Notes: generated by a model not told the origin, from the letters alone. Counted from the stretch's first letter, positions 23,621 through 35,989 are shown. The stretch: DNA of 60,000 nt from Cryptomeria japonica (GCF_030272615.1 NC_081414.1:661180438-661240437); one strand, 5' to 3'. Made by a program: numbers and translations.

Positions 23621-24527
23621 GGCTGGTAAAAGAGAAGTTTTATCCCACATTGGCTGTGTGGTGAAAACATGAATAAAAGACCCAGTCCAACAACTATTAT
23701 ATTGTGACCGATTTGACACTTTGGTGGCTCGAACGACTGATTTTAGCGTGGCGCCATTGTTGTGGAGGCTGCGATTTTGCCTCAAGGGGTTGATTGTGCC
23801 ACCATTGAGGGTATTTGTGAGCATTCAAGGGGTGTGCCAGTGCTGATTGGGAGCGATTTTGTCCGAGTCACTTGTTGCGCCATTAAAAGAGGAGATTGTG
23901 AGCATTATAGAGGGGTGACATTACTGGTTCAGGTCTGAAATATCATTTCTAGCCATCATTCTCAGACCAAATCGCCATTCCCAGCCATCAATTTTGGCCA
24001 AAGACATGTTGATTTTCAATAATTTGGGGCAAATCACAGTACCTATTTGGGTTGCGCCATGATTTTGATTGGTCCCAGCCATTGAAGGCGAGTTTTAAGA
24101 GGTGTTTCAGACATTGTACTCAGAAAATCAGAGCTAACTCACATTTTGTGACATTGAAAACCTTCATTTTCTGAGTATAGCAAGGTATCTTCAGACTTTG
24201 CAATTGTGACCAGACTTGTCCTAAGTCTGAAAATCAAGGTTTCTAGAAGGCAATATGGCTTATATGATTAAGATTCATTCATTTTTTCAGAATTTATGTT
24301 ATATTGTTTAAATTTTCTGATTTTTGAGCTTATGATTTCAAAATCAGAACTTAGAAAATTCTGAAAAGGAATTATTGTAATTATTTTGCCATGATATTAA
24401 CTTCCAGCTTCGTATAGGTGCCATGTCTAAAGTGGGGATATCGGCAAGGAAAAATTAATTGAAGATCGTGCAAGAGGGTTACTATCCAAAGTCATAGATA
24501 ATATCCCGATGGAAGAAGGTTGGAGAC

Positions 24528-27500
24528 ATGAACATGGAATACCTGGACATGAAGAGGATGAGACGGAGAATGTTTGGAACCAAGAATCATCTTCCATCCA
24601 CTTTGGCGGCTAGTATCATGAAGAGTGAAATCTACCACACGGCTGGTTTTCCACCATCCATTTAGTGTAGTGAGCTCGTAGTCGAGTGTGCAAAACTTTA
24701 TGATCCGTGAACCAAAATGATCGGATCACCTAAGGGGATAGTGCTTGCATACCTAGCTGAGGAGTCAATTGGGGAAGTATTTGGAATCCCTAGGTGTACA
24801 CACATGCAAGAGAGAACTAAGGGAGAAGCGCAAGCAAAATTTGAAAGAAGATTGGAGTCATGTATGATAGTTATCAACAACGAGTGGGTTCTTGAGACAA
24901 GGTGTCACCACTCTAGGTTACCCAAGAGACTCTTATGTTCAGTCTTCAAGGAGGAGTACAATGATCTGATATTTCTACTCAACCGAGTCATGTGAGCACC
25001 TCAAGGGGCGCTATTTGAGAGTTGAATGTATTATTTTATTGAATTGATAGTGGGAGGAACAATGATCATCCGGGTGAAGATAATAAGTGACAACCTTGAC
25101 ATCTAGTTGAGAGGTTTGGAGAAAATGAGGACATTCAATATGACTTCCTACTTTGTCTACGTGCTTGCCAAATATGCTATGTACAAAGGATTGATATACA
25201 AGGGTGAAGTTGAGAACATGCCAAGACAATACAAAATTTACGAATGCTATCCGCAACTCCACCTACATGAAATTGAACATTACAAAAGGGTGAAGGATGC
25301 TTTCACCATGTACATCACAAGGTTGTTGCAAGGCAAGATACATAAACGGTTGTCTAAAGAGGCAACAACACTTATAGAGAAGTACAACTCGTGGTATATC
25401 CAGTTTCCTACCCTCACGTACTTAAGGATTCAAGGATTCATGTTAGAACCATACAAGCTTCCTAGGTATGCGACAGATAAGATGGTTCTACTCGAGGTGG
25501 TGAGACGACTTTTAGAGTATGATTTCATCCAGAAGGTGAAACACAGAACAAGGATAATTTTTCCTATCGCACTTGGGAAGATGAAGGAGCTATGCCATAT
25601 CGCATCCGTAGCAGAGACCGTTAGTGAGGAATTGGAATATTATCATCTTGGAATCTATAAAGGCAGGGGTTGATTTGATCCATTTCAGAGAATTGTAACA
25701 ATTATACATAAGATTGACGTCGAAGACTATTGGGCCAATCTCATGGATGAGTTCGCAGTAAGAAGGAAGATGCGGTCTCGTATGTCAGTGGACTTCATGA
25801 GGAAGTGTAACTTCTTCTCCATTCCAGATTAGGTGCAAGATGATGGGGATCACATCCATCCGTAGTATGAAAATGAGAAAGACAAGCTTATCTCGTTGCC
25901 TAGCTGGACACAACCTGAGTTTGTAGATTTGAATGTTTTGATGAGAGATGTAAATGATTACTCTAGGGAATGGGTGGACAAGTACGTTAATGAGTTGAGA
26001 AAACTAAAGGTCACCTTTACCTATGAGAAGATGAAAAATGAGGAGTCCTCTCTCAATGATGATGAGAGAACAATAAGCAATGTTAGAACACATAATGATG
26101 ACGAGAGTCAAGCTCCTAAAAGAAGGAAAGCAATGCCTAGAGGATCACAAATGAAAGGCAAGGAGATTGTTAGCCAAGAGTCAAGGCACAAGAAACATAA
26201 GTCTAACACTCTTCAATCTATCATGAGTTCCTCATCCGTGAAGGAGAATGATATGACGGAGAGAGACAATGAGTCCGAACGGGGTTCCAACACGGAAATC
26301 TTATCGGAGAATGATCAAGGTTTACATGCTACAGCACAATCGGCACCACATGATGATGATGATGAACAACCAATATCTCCCACAATTCAATTGGAGGTTG
26401 ATTTGGGAAACAATGTGGTAGATTTGACTAAGGATAAAGATATAGATGATGACGCTATTCGAGCCTTGAGAGGACTTGATCAAGACTTGAACCTTGAGGA
26501 AGGGATGTAATTCTCTACTATTCCCGATTGGTTGTTGAACAACATGGAGAAGAAGAAAGTGATAGAGGCACAACCCACAAAAGATATTGATGACTTCCTA
26601 GCCAGGGTTGGCAAGGAAAAGGAGCAAAAGAAAGCTGAAGATGTTCTTTAGGATTACTAGAGATGATATAGTAGCATGCATTCCACAAGTGGTTGTCCCT
26701 ACAGGTGACAAGACTAGAGATGTGGTCACTCCTATGGATTATCAAGTTACCACAATTGACCTTGGACCTACTACTAAGAAGCAAGAGTTCTAGGAGCTCG
26801 ATGATACAGTCAAGGCAAATGAGGTGTGATTGGATAGGACTATTGAGAAAAAGAGATGTTGGAGAGTGAGAACAGGAGACTCAAGGAGTATATTGAAGGG
26901 ATGAATTCCCTAATGCACAAGGATCTTACTTTTGTCTCACCCATTTCTATTGCTCATGGATACCCCTTTGATCATAAGGCAATGAGGAATACATATCAAG
27001 AGGTTGGAAAATGGATAGAGGATGTTTCAAGTCAAGCAGATGATTTCCTAGCTCAGTTTGTCCAAGCATTTGATAAGACAATGATGCTCATTTTCAGGAT
27101 GCAGTACTTGGAAGGAGTTTGGGAAGATTTCCAACCAATGTAGGAGAAGAATATTCCTCGGCTCAGGGTCTTGAAGCAAATTCTTATGCCCACATTGATC
27201 TAGGAGGGAGTTGTTAAGGAAGGCAATGTTTATGATTTCCATGGTTGGTATTGTTCTTTGGCCATGTGGAAGTCAATGTATGATCATGCAAAGCAGGAGT
27301 GTGTTGAGATGGAAGGATCGATCCAAGAGATACAATCCAATATCCTTACATCTATTGAAGAGTTGTTGGGACAAGATGTCCACACTTCCAACAATTTGAA
27401 CTTGGAAGAATTAAAAGAAAAGATGAAGTTTATTAACTTCAAGCAATTGGAATTTTTAAGGAAGAATCAACTAGATGAATTGGTTTCTCTCATGATTCAT

Positions 27501-27707
27501 ATCAACTTGTAGAAGCTTATGCCGGATTGGGAAAGCATTTTCGATGCTTGCTCAGATGCCTTGGATGTGATCAATTTACAACCAGAAGGTCTACCCAGTG
27601 TTACAATGGAGGAACTCAACTCAGTCTTGGCTAGATTCGTTGAGTATGCAGCTAGAGAGAGGGATGTAGGCCATAATCTTCTAGAAGATTCCCTACTTAA
27701 TGACTAG
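24528..27707 (+). pseudogene. Decayed gene of unknown family inside G3
   Basis: Long compatible frames run in one direction from ATG 24528 to a stop at 27705-27707, broken by several in-frame stops (for example after FPPSI near 24660, at 24992, 25671 and 26508) and at least two frame changes. Blocks that look protein-like are KLYDP and LAEESIGEVFGIPR (24690-24800), YKIYECYPQLHLHEIEHYKR with DAFTMYITRLLQG and PYKLPRYATDKMVLLEV (25200-25500), a charged low-complexity part with basic KRRK and KKHK patches and an acidic tail (26000-26510), and a helical C-terminal part (26850-27700). I do not recognise the family. It ends about 45 bp before the LTR-type promoter palindrome, in the same sense as that promoter. 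Confidence 0.6.
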
Positions 27708-27752
27708 GCGTCATCCCATTGGACCTCCTTTTTTGATTCCACCTTTTGATGT

Positions 27753-27841
27753 AAACCCTAATTAGGGCAATGTTGGCATGATCTCGCCCCTTGATTCTAA
27801 AGAAATCTTGGTCGTTCATTTCCATACAAGACTCTATATAA
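27753..27841 (+). promoter_or_regulatory. Putative promoter of G3: palindrome and TATA box
   Basis: AAACCCTAATTAGGG at 27753-27767 is followed 66 bp later by CTATATAA at 27834-27841, then a CTCATTTGTAAGG block that resembles the G2 sequence after its own TATA. The spacing match with G2 (63 bp) is the main evidence. Confidence 0.6.
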
Positions 27842-28665
27842 ACCCATTTGCCTCTCATTTGTAAGGGAGAGATTTTTGAGAATTGTCGTCTATATGCTGC
27901 AAGTTTGAAATAATCATTGAAGTTTGGTGATTTTATTGAGATTTGAAGCATTTGTGGTTCTCATTGCCTCCAAATTTAGATTAGAAAATTTGTTTCAAGT
28001 ATTTTAGATTGGATGAAAGAAGTGTTGAATGCATTTGAATGAAATTCATTTAATCTATACCACTAGCTCCTTGCTGATTGTAAGTTTGCCTTGTGTGGTC
28101 AACCGGAATTTGAATTAAACTTAACTTCAATTATTGCTTGTCCATTGGTATGCATTGCCTTGATGGTATTGATGTTGATGGTAGTAATTTGAACATCTAT
28201 AAATTTACCTTAGATGATTGCACTAAGCTTGCGTTGAATTGTTCTTTGATGGTGAAACCTAGCCTAGTTGAATTTCATTGAGTCGTTCATAACCTCTTAC
28301 ATTCTAGGTAAGGTAGAATTAGAATAGAACTTCTAAATCCTTATCCTTTTGCATTTTATTTGAAATCTTTGTTAGAATAGATCGTGAGCTCAATTGCAAA
28401 ATCACAAGTCATTTGAAATCATTGGCAAGCCTACTCCTTTCATGATAAGTTCGAAATTTTCAAGAACAATTGTGTAAGTCCCCAAGTGAAAACAACAATT
28501 CACATCAAGCCATTGAGTTACTCACATGTCAAGAACTGAGCGTAGAAACCTTGGAATCCTCTTAGTTGATCAGTTATTTAGCATCTGAGGTGATTTTGTT
28601 CAAGAGAGGGTAAAATACTTTGGTATTTTATTTTATGTTCGATTGTGCATAAATTCACATCAACA

Positions 28666-29450
28666 CATCCATCTTTCAATCCTTCCACTCAATCATTTGA
28701 TTGTATTCCTTTTTGGGTAAGGCTTTCGAGTCTTCCTCTCCAATATTGGTTTGATTCCTATTTTGAAATGTTGGGGAACTCTTTGGGCAATTTCTAAATG
28801 GTGGATGAGAGTTCTTCATATCTTTTGCACTTTACTTATGCCCGAATTTTGGTGGAGATGGATGTAACTGAGAATCTCCTAGAAGAGATTTCTATTAAAA
28901 CATCAAAAGGTTGTTGGGTGCAGTCCCTAGACTACGAGGGTATTCGCTTCAGGTGTAGAAGACGTTTTCAGACTAGACATATTGCTGCTCAGTGTTACAA
29001 AAGGAGGGTGGAAAAGACAGACACGTGGTGGAAAGTTGTCTTTGTTGTCCATTACTCGGTGGAGAAAGGTGTGGAGCATTTGAGAGTGGTAAGGTTGTTT
29101 CCAATGAATTGGTTAAGGTTCCTCTTTCAACTGGGACCTTTGCTGAAAATGCGAATCCGGTTTTAAACATTGCTAATGCTAGTCAAGACTTGAATGTGAA
29201 GCAAGTGGAAACTCCTTCAACATCGCAGCATTTGGATTCTAAAGCTAACGTGTCTTCGTGAAGTAGGGGGAAGGTTGGACAAAACGTAGATGGGCAGATA
29301 CAGGTTGAGGACGAGGAGATGGAGGAGGGTTGGCATGTAGTAAAAAGGAGGCGTGACAAAAGCTATAAGCAAGATATTAGTTGTCATATGCTTCTAAGGT
29401 CACACTCTAAAGACAAGGCTAGAATGTATTGTTTAGTCTTGGCCCGTTAA
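28666..29450 (+). pseudogene. LINE ORF1, 3' portion (end of DUF4283, zinc knuckle)
   Basis: It continues the frame of 21862-22121: PSFNPS, then PFWVRLSSLPLQYWF, then an in-frame TAA at 28795, then ILVEMDV and the WVQSLDYEGIRFRC block leading to a degenerate zinc knuckle at about 28960-29000 (second Cys replaced by Arg; His and last Cys kept). A frameshift near 29050 leads to the usual acidic EEMEEGWHVVKRRR ending at about 29320-29450. It is non-functional. Confidence 0.8.
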
Positions 29451-29608
29451 TGGTTCTTTGTTCTTTAGAGATATTTAAATGGGGAGGTGGCTCCTCGTTT
29501 GTAGCCACACTTGGTTCGGGCTAGGCCAAAAACCCGTTTTCAGATATTCTTGAGGATGAATAAAAAATCACTATTACTGACCAAAAAAAACAATCAAGAC
29601 CTTGGACA

Positions 29609-31662
29609 CGCACACCAAAGGGAGATCAACATCTCTCAAAATAACCAAATGATCACCTAAACTAAGATGCTAGATATGCAAATTTGACCCTTAAGAACAG
29701 TTCTTCAAGATATTTATTTTCAGGAGAAAGTGTGGGAAGTGCTCGCTTCTTGAGGGTTTGGACTACAACACACTTTTGGACACTAGCATGTCTCAAGGAC
29801 TTAACACCTTGACACTAGTGCACCTACGCTATAGTCCTCCAATTATGTTCTAGTCCTGATTTTGCCTTGGATAGACTCATTAGGACTTATCAAACAAAAA
29901 ATGCAGAATTTCCCAAGGGTTTTTTTTTTTGACATTGATCTCGGTTCTTTGAGTAAGTATGAACATAGAGAGAGCTGGACAAGTTCACACATCAGCTAGG
30001 ATGTGGACTGACATGCAGATCTAAGGATCATCACTAAGAAGGCTAGAGAGAGGAAAACCCAATGGCAGATCCAACTCACTAAGAGGGCTAGAGAGATAGG
30101 AAAACCCAATGGCACACCCAAATCACTAAGAGGGCTTGAGATAGGAAAATCCAACAACAGCCAATGCACTCTAGGCTAGTCGTCTCGACACCACATACAA
30201 TTCCCAACACCAAAAGTGTTGTAACTCACAAGCACCACAATGCCATCCATATTTAGGACTGTGACAAGTAGAGTAGTAACAAGACCTCGTTGAAGCTCTA
30301 AACTTGTACATCTATTAACTCACCACACACATGGGTACACATGTGACAAGAACAATAAGCAAGCTAGGAATATGATCACCACATAAGATGCCATTTTGAC
30401 CATCCATTACGTTATGTGTATGTAGCACAAGTTTCATCTATGCTAGATTTCATGTTCATTCTACAAGAGTAATGAAGCTATATTCAAATCATGTTTCTAC
30501 CACATAGCTAAACATGATAAAAAATAATAGAAAATGCCACACATGGTCAACACCAACATTGAGACGAGCTCAAAGTAAAGATAACGCTCTTGACACTTAT
30601 GTGGGTGGATTACATTCCAACTCATATGAGTTCAAATGATAATTTACAATTTATAATTGAAGACTCCAACGTCCCAAATTATAAATTTTCTTCGAATTGC
30701 ATAAAGATGTTAAGCTGCAATACTTAAGGATGAAACACTTTTAAAGGCACTCATGAGCTTCTCCAAAGGAACTTTAGGTCCCTAGTAATGGTTCAACACC
30801 ACCCAACCACGTGGAACCCTTAGGCCCACCCCTCATAACTAGGAGGCAATTGACTAGGTAGTCTAACAACACACACAAAACAAGGTGCTTGAACATACAC
30901 ATACTAACCACATCTCAAACATATTATTTCAAAAAAGCATACATAGAGATTCACAATCACCAATCAATGCATATGCATGCCAATTAAATCTATACATATA
31001 CATGAGATATCAAACCTATCATACAAGAACACAACCACATATGAGGCTGGTAATAACACACCAATCAAACATATACAATGGGATCACATACACATTGGAT
31101 TTACAATTTAATGTACAAAGTAGTGAAATATAGTCACAGGATCTAGCGATGGAGTGTCATCATGGGTATCAAGAACCACATGGAAGTTGGGGAGTATGCC
31201 TCCATACCATGGGAATCCTCAATTACAATGGCATCAGAATGGAAGACCATCCCAGTGTCCTTCATGGTCCTTTCCACATATCCTCTTTGGGTATATGAAA
31301 GTGTCTCATGGATAAATCTTGTTAACGTTTAATTGTGTAATCCCCATTCATTTTAATTAATGTGTTATCTTAACCTCTCATTGTGTCATCATAGCTTACC
31401 ATAGAAGCAGATGGGTGTGGGAATCAATTCCATATTAATCTAGAGCACATCCTAAGTGCACATAGACAAATAACACTAAAATACATGGGATGGAAATTGA
31501 GGTCTGAACATGGCATCTAGGCCCAAATGAGTCCTCATCTTGTTTCCATAATAGAGTTATAGTCCCATAAAATACAATGTACAAATGAATGTGGATTTTG
31601 TTTTTCTAGGAACCAACATTTATCGAAAACCTCAAAATTCAGTGGTAAAATTCTAAAAATTT
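29609..31662. other. Intronic DNA right of the LINE, nothing coding
   Basis: AT-rich, with many short homopolymer and AC-rich stretches. No domain-bearing frame. It contains the short tandem repeat at about 30024-30150. Confidence 0.5.
30024..30150. repeat. Three-unit tandem repeat, about 46 bp
   Basis: The motif CACTAAGA(G/A)GGCT(A/T)GAGA...GGAAAACCCAATGGCA occurs three times in succession with small length changes. Non-coding. Confidence 0.7.
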
Positions 31663-31797
31663 TGTTAGTGTTGGAAATAAGCCACACCCGGACTGACGAT
31701 GGACTGGTCCAAGAGGCGCCAGTAGCTCAGTGGTGGAGCACTCCAATAGCATATGGAAGGTCCTAGGTTCGAGTCCTAGCTGGTCCATGTCTCAACA
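31663..31797 (+). mobile_element. TRIM 5' LTR (135 bp) with tRNA-like core
   Basis: It starts TGTTAGTGTTGG and ends TCTCAACA, directly followed by a primer binding site. The partner at 37011-37145 has the same length with eight differences (94% identity). The flanks AATTT (31658-31662) and ATTTT (37146-37150) fit an imperfect 5-bp duplication. More than half of the LTR is a tRNA-like sequence. LTRs this short are typical of TRIM/SMART non-autonomous retroelements. Confidence 0.88.
31716..31787 (+). ncRNA. tRNA-Ala-like module in the TRIM 5' LTR
   Basis: 72 nt fold as a tRNA: acceptor GCGCCAG with CTGGTCC (one mismatch at position 2), A73, D stem GCTC/GAGC, T arm CTAGG-TTCGAGT-CCTAG with a perfect stem. 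A box TAGCTCAGTGG (31723-31733) and B box GGTTCGAGTCC (31766-31776) match the Pol III consensus exactly. The loop ATAGCAT places AGC at 34-36, and G3 faces T70, both features of tRNA-Ala. The anticodon stem is largely unpaired, so it is not a working tRNA. No T-run terminator follows. Confidence 0.8.
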
Positions 31798-31813
31798 TGG
31801 TATCGGAGCCAAG
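31798..31813 (+). promoter_or_regulatory. Primer binding site at the TRIM/copia B junction
   Basis: TGGTATCGGAGCCAAG, complementary to initiator tRNA-Met with two mismatches, directly after the TRIM LTR. The sequence just after it leads into copia B gag rather than into the TRIM interior seen at 36963-37010. Confidence 0.9.
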
Positions 31814-31896
31814 TTAAGGAAGATCATATTAAATTTCTGTAACGATCTCATAAACTTTCACTAGGCTCTTGCTAAGATCACATTCCCATAATCCTA

Positions 31897-32838
31897 ATGG
31901 CAACCGGAGGTAGGTTTGAAGATAGATTAGATGGAGCATCAAATTTTGTATCTTGGAAATTCAGGATCATGCTTGTTTTGAAAGAAAATAAAATTGACTC
32001 CCATGTCAAAAGTGAAATTCCTGAACCCTCTGATGATACAGAGAAAATTCAGTGGAGCAAGGACAGTGAGAAGGCCCTTAAGATAATTGTGGATTCAGTA
32101 AGAGACCACATTGTACTAGTCATTTCTAAATATGAGACGGCCTTTCAGATGTTCAAAGCACTAGCTGACATTTATGAAATCAACAACACTAGCAGGGTTC
32201 TCACCCTAAAGAATCAACTACACCATATAAAGATGAATAAAGGAGAAACAATTACATCCTATTTCTTGAGGATCACTGAGCTTAGGGATCAACTATCCAC
32301 TATTGGACATCTAGTAGACAACAAAGAACTTGCTATGATGGCCCTAAATGGACTTCCTACCTCATGGGAATCGTTCATTCAAGGAATCAGTGCTCGTTCT
32401 AAATTTCCTAAGTTTGATAGATTGAAAACCGATTGCATTCAAGAGGAATCTTAGCTTGTCACAAGAGGAATAAAACAAAACAATGGTAATGAAGACATTC
32501 AAGTTCTAAACTCAAATTCCCACAAGAAAGGAAAGAAGAAGAACTTTAAGAGAAAGAGGGACAACAACTCAAATGGGAAGAGGTCCTCAAAGAAGAAGAG
32601 AGACATTTCTGAAGTACAATGTTTCAGATGTGACCAATATGGGCACTATGCAATGAAGTGTCCAGATAGGATCAAACAACAAGCTTCAATGGCAGAAATT
32701 AAGAAAGGGAATAATTCCGAGAAGCTAGTCTTCTACTCAACCCTCTCTAGTCAAGTCACCTCTAGTTTCAACACATGGGTGATTGACAACAGAGCATCTT
32801 GACACATCACTAGATTTCGTGAGCACCTAGATACACTT
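31897..32838 (+). pseudogene. Copia B gag and protease
   Basis: ATG at 31897 (MATGGRFEDRLDGASNF) aligns with the gag starts of copia A and C. The gag domain ends in LNGLPTSWESFIQ. A TAG at 32452 interrupts it, then a zinc knuckle CFRCDQYGHYAMKC follows at about 32620-32660. The protease site reads DNRAS instead of DSGAS and is followed by a TGA at 32800. The frame is the same as pol (no net shift), so this was one gag-pol frame now broken by point mutations. Confidence 0.9.
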
Positions 32839-35800
32839 GTGGAAAGTTCAAATGAAGAAGTGACAATTGGTGATGACTCAAATTATCCAGTTATGGGAAT
32901 AGGAACTTGCAATATCAACCTAAAGTCAGGCATATCCCTACAACTGATTGGAGTTCTATTTGTACTTGGTATAAAGAGAAACCTTGTCTCAGTTTCTGCA
33001 CTTGAAGATAAGGGTTACAGATTAACCTTTATGGAAGGAAAGGTACTTGCGTGGCCAAAGAACTCCACCATCAAGAAAGCCCACACCATTGGACTAAGAC
33101 AAGGGAGCCTCTACAGACTTTGCACCACTCCACCTCTAGCCTTGATTCATGAGACTCTAGATTCAAATGAACTTTGTCACAGAAGATTAGGGTACCTTCA
33201 TTTCCATGCCCTACCTAAGATAGAGAAGATGGTGATCGGCTTACCCAAGCTAAGTCAAAAATCTGAAGGAGCTTGCAAAGGGTGTGCCTTGGGAAAGAAT
33301 ACTAAAGGGTCTTTTAATTCTAGCAACAGTAAATCCAAAAATGTATTAGAATTAGTTCATTCTGATTTATGTGGATCCATGTCTGTACCCTCATTAGGGG
33401 GATTTTTATATTATGTAATATTTGTAGATGATTATTATAGGAAGACCTGGATATATTTTCTGAGGTACAAAGAGTCTGAAGAAATCCTTTCTAAATTTAA
33501 GGAATTCAAAGCTCTTGCAGAAAATATGACAGGTAAGAAAACCGTAACCTTAAGAACAGACAATGAGGGGGAATACATTTCTGATATGTTTAAAGATTAT
33601 TGTATAAATGCTGGGATTAAGAGGGAGTTAACTGTACGTGATAACCCACAACAAATTGGGGTAGCTGAAAAAAAGAATAGGACTATAGTAGAAGTTGCTA
33701 GGGCTATGTTGTTTGACCAAAATATAGAAACCTCATTTTGGGCTGAATCATCTAGGACAACTGTGTACATTCAAAATAGATGTCCTCATTCTCTTCTTGA
33801 CAATAAAACCCCTGAAGAAGCCTTTACTGGCAACAAACCTAACATAAGTCATTTCCGGATCTTTGGGTGTCCAGTCTATATTCATGTCTCCAAAGAAAAG
33901 AGGTCAAAGTTAGAACCTTATGGAAAGAAAGGAGTATTTGTTGGGTACAGTGAAACCTCTAAAGCCCACAAAATATACATACCTGGTCAAAGACAAATTG
34001 AACTAAGCAGAGATGTCATCTTTGAGGAAGACATAGCATTCGGGAGGTCCAAAAGCTCTAATGAATTAGAACACCAAGATCCTCCTACAAGCTTGGATGA
34101 GGATTCCACCCTTGAGATTCAGAGGGAGACCCTTGAAGATGCTGAGCATGAAGTTCAAGGCTTACCTTTAGAAGAAAATTATCCCGAAACTAGGAAGAGA
34201 CCACTTTGGGTTAAAAAGATGCTTCAAGAAGCTGAAAATTATGCTGCTCTAAAGGGGACCTTCAGAGAAAGTAAGAGACCTTACCTATTTTCCAGTTATA
34301 CTGCCTTGATGAGTGAGATCATTGATGCAGAACCTTCCTATGTTGGAGATGCGCTCAAGCATCAAGTTTGGAAAGATACTATGTCAGAAGAGTATCAGTC
34401 AATCATGAAAAATGATGTCTGGGATATTGTGCCTAGGCCTAAAAGCAAATCTATGGTATCTTCTAAATGGCTCTTCAAAATCAAACATGCAGCAGATGGC
34501 AGCATTGAGAAGCACAAAGCAAGGTTTGTTGCCAGAGGTTTCTCACAGAAAGAAGGTATTGACTATGAAGAGACATTTGCTCCTGTTGCTAGATACACTT
34601 TTGTCCGAGCAGTTTTGGCTATTGTAGCATCTAAAGGATGGAAAGTCCATCAAATGGACGTCAAGACTGCTTTTCTGAATGGTAAGATTGAAGAAGAAGT
34701 TTATTTGGAGCAAGCTGAAGGTTTTGTGATTCATAAGGCTGAATCACATGTCTGCAGAAAAAAGAAAGCTCTTTATGGACTGAAACAGGTCCCCAGAGCA
34801 TGGTATGAAAGAATTGATCACTATCTCTTGGAATTAGGGTTTTTCAAGAATGAAGTAGATCCAAATCTCTACTACAAGGTAATCAATGGTGACTTATTAG
34901 TTCTTATTCTTTATGTTGATGATCTACTAATCATAGGAGAGGATAATTGTATTTCTCGATGTAAGAAAGAATTAGCCTTTGAGTTTGATATGAAAGATTT
35001 AGGATTTCTTCACTACTTCCTTGGATTGGAAGTTTGGTAGCAGGCAATTGGTATAATCCTTAATCAAGGAAAATACACCATTGATATACTCAAGAGATTT
35101 AGAATGTTGGATTGTAGATCCATGACCACACCTATGGAGACAAATCTGCACAAGCTAAAGGAAACAGTTGCAGAATCTGAGTTTGCAGATCCTACACTCT
35201 ACAAACAGATTATTGGATCTCTGATGTATTTGGTAAACACAAGACCTGATATATGTTATGCTGTAAATGCACTAAGTCAGTTCATGTGTGAACCCAGGAA
35301 AATACATCTTGTTGCTACAAAGCATATTCTGAGATATCTTTGAGGAACTATTAGTTTTGGTTTGAAATATAAACATGTAGAACTTGACCTACATGGATTC
35401 ACTAATTCTGATTGGGCTGGAAGCATAGTTGACAGGAAAAGCACATCAGGATGTTGCTTTAGTTTAAGATCAAGAATGATCTCATGGATATGTAGAAAAC
35501 AGTCTTCAGTTGCTCAGAGTTCTACAGAAGCTGAATACATTGCAGCCTCCATGGGAGCAAGAGAAGCTGTATGGCTCCGGAATACATTGCAGCCTCCATG
35601 GGAGCAAGAGAAGCTGTATAGCTCCGGAAATTGCTTGTAGGACTGTTTGGTCAGCCCTTAAATCCTACTGTCATCTACTATGACAATCAGAGTTGCATCA
35701 AGCTTTCAATGAATCCAGTATTTCATGACAGGTGTAAACACATTGAGATTCCTTATCACTATGTTCGAGATATGGTGGAAAGGAATTTGATCCGACTGAA

Positions 35801-35909
35801 ATATATTAGTACAGGTGATCAGATTGCAGACATTCTTACCAAGCCTCTCTCCAGGATCAAGATTGAACACTTTAGAGATAAACTTGGTATGGTTGAAAAT
35901 GTTATTTAA
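32839..35909 (+). pseudogene. Copia B pol (integrase, RT, RNase H)
   Basis: A single long open stretch 32839-35040 carries the integrase zinc-binding end (HRRLGYLHF...CKGCALGK), the D,D,E core (HSDLCGS, RTDNEGE, VAEKKNRTIVE), then RT with KARFVARGF, QMDVKTAFLNG and LYVDDLL near 34910. TAG at 35038 and TGA at 35341 follow, then RNase H with DWAGS and STEAEYIA. A 47-bp tandem duplication (35534-35627) shifts the frame. The last open piece ends with ADILTKPL and a stop at 35907-35909. Non-functional. Confidence 0.92.
35534..35627 (+). repeat. 47-bp tandem duplication in RNase H
   Basis: The unit AATACATTGCAGCCTCC... is present twice head to tail (35534-35580 and 35581-35627) with one difference (TATGG/TATAG). 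47 is not a multiple of 3, so it breaks the frame right after the conserved AEYIAA motif. Confidence 0.95.
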
Positions 35910-35989
35910 CTTTGAGATAGAGTCTCATTTATTTTGATATACTAATATATTTAAAGATGTTTAGTGTGTAAACTCTTTTATTTGTCATG

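Larger units (their letters stand above)
22122..28665 (+). mobile_element. Family G unit G3 (6,544 bp) carrying an unrecognised gene
   Basis: It starts TGTTGTGACC and ends CACATCAACA, the inverted counterpart of the G2 termini. Target duplication is CATCT (22117-22121) versus CATCC (28666-28670); the LINE reading frame shows CATCC was original. It contains a 17-unit hairpin array, a decayed gene of about 3.2 kb, and a promoter-like region (palindrome 27753-27767, CTATATAA 27834-27841) 831 bp from the 3' end; G2 has 869 bp at the same place. No gag, pol, primer site or polypurine tract is seen. Confidence 0.88.
21419..29590 (+). mobile_element. L1-type LINE with ORF1 only, split by G3
   Basis: It is flanked by an 18-bp duplication beginning CAATCAAGACC (21401-21418 and 29591-29608) and ends in an A-rich tail (about 29563-29590), both standard L1 marks. 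Without the nested G3 and its duplicated bases it is about 1.6 kb: a 5' segment, ORF1 and a 3' tail, with no ORF2 endonuclease/reverse transcriptase. ORF1 ends near 29450 and the tail follows within about 110 bp, so ORF2 was lost internally rather than by 5' truncation. Confidence 0.88.

Noticed and set aside
31716-31787. A functional nuclear tRNA gene
   Set aside because: The anticodon stem is mostly unpaired, there is no T-run terminator, and the sequence lies inside a terminal repeat that is present twice. It is a tRNA-derived module, not a tRNA gene.
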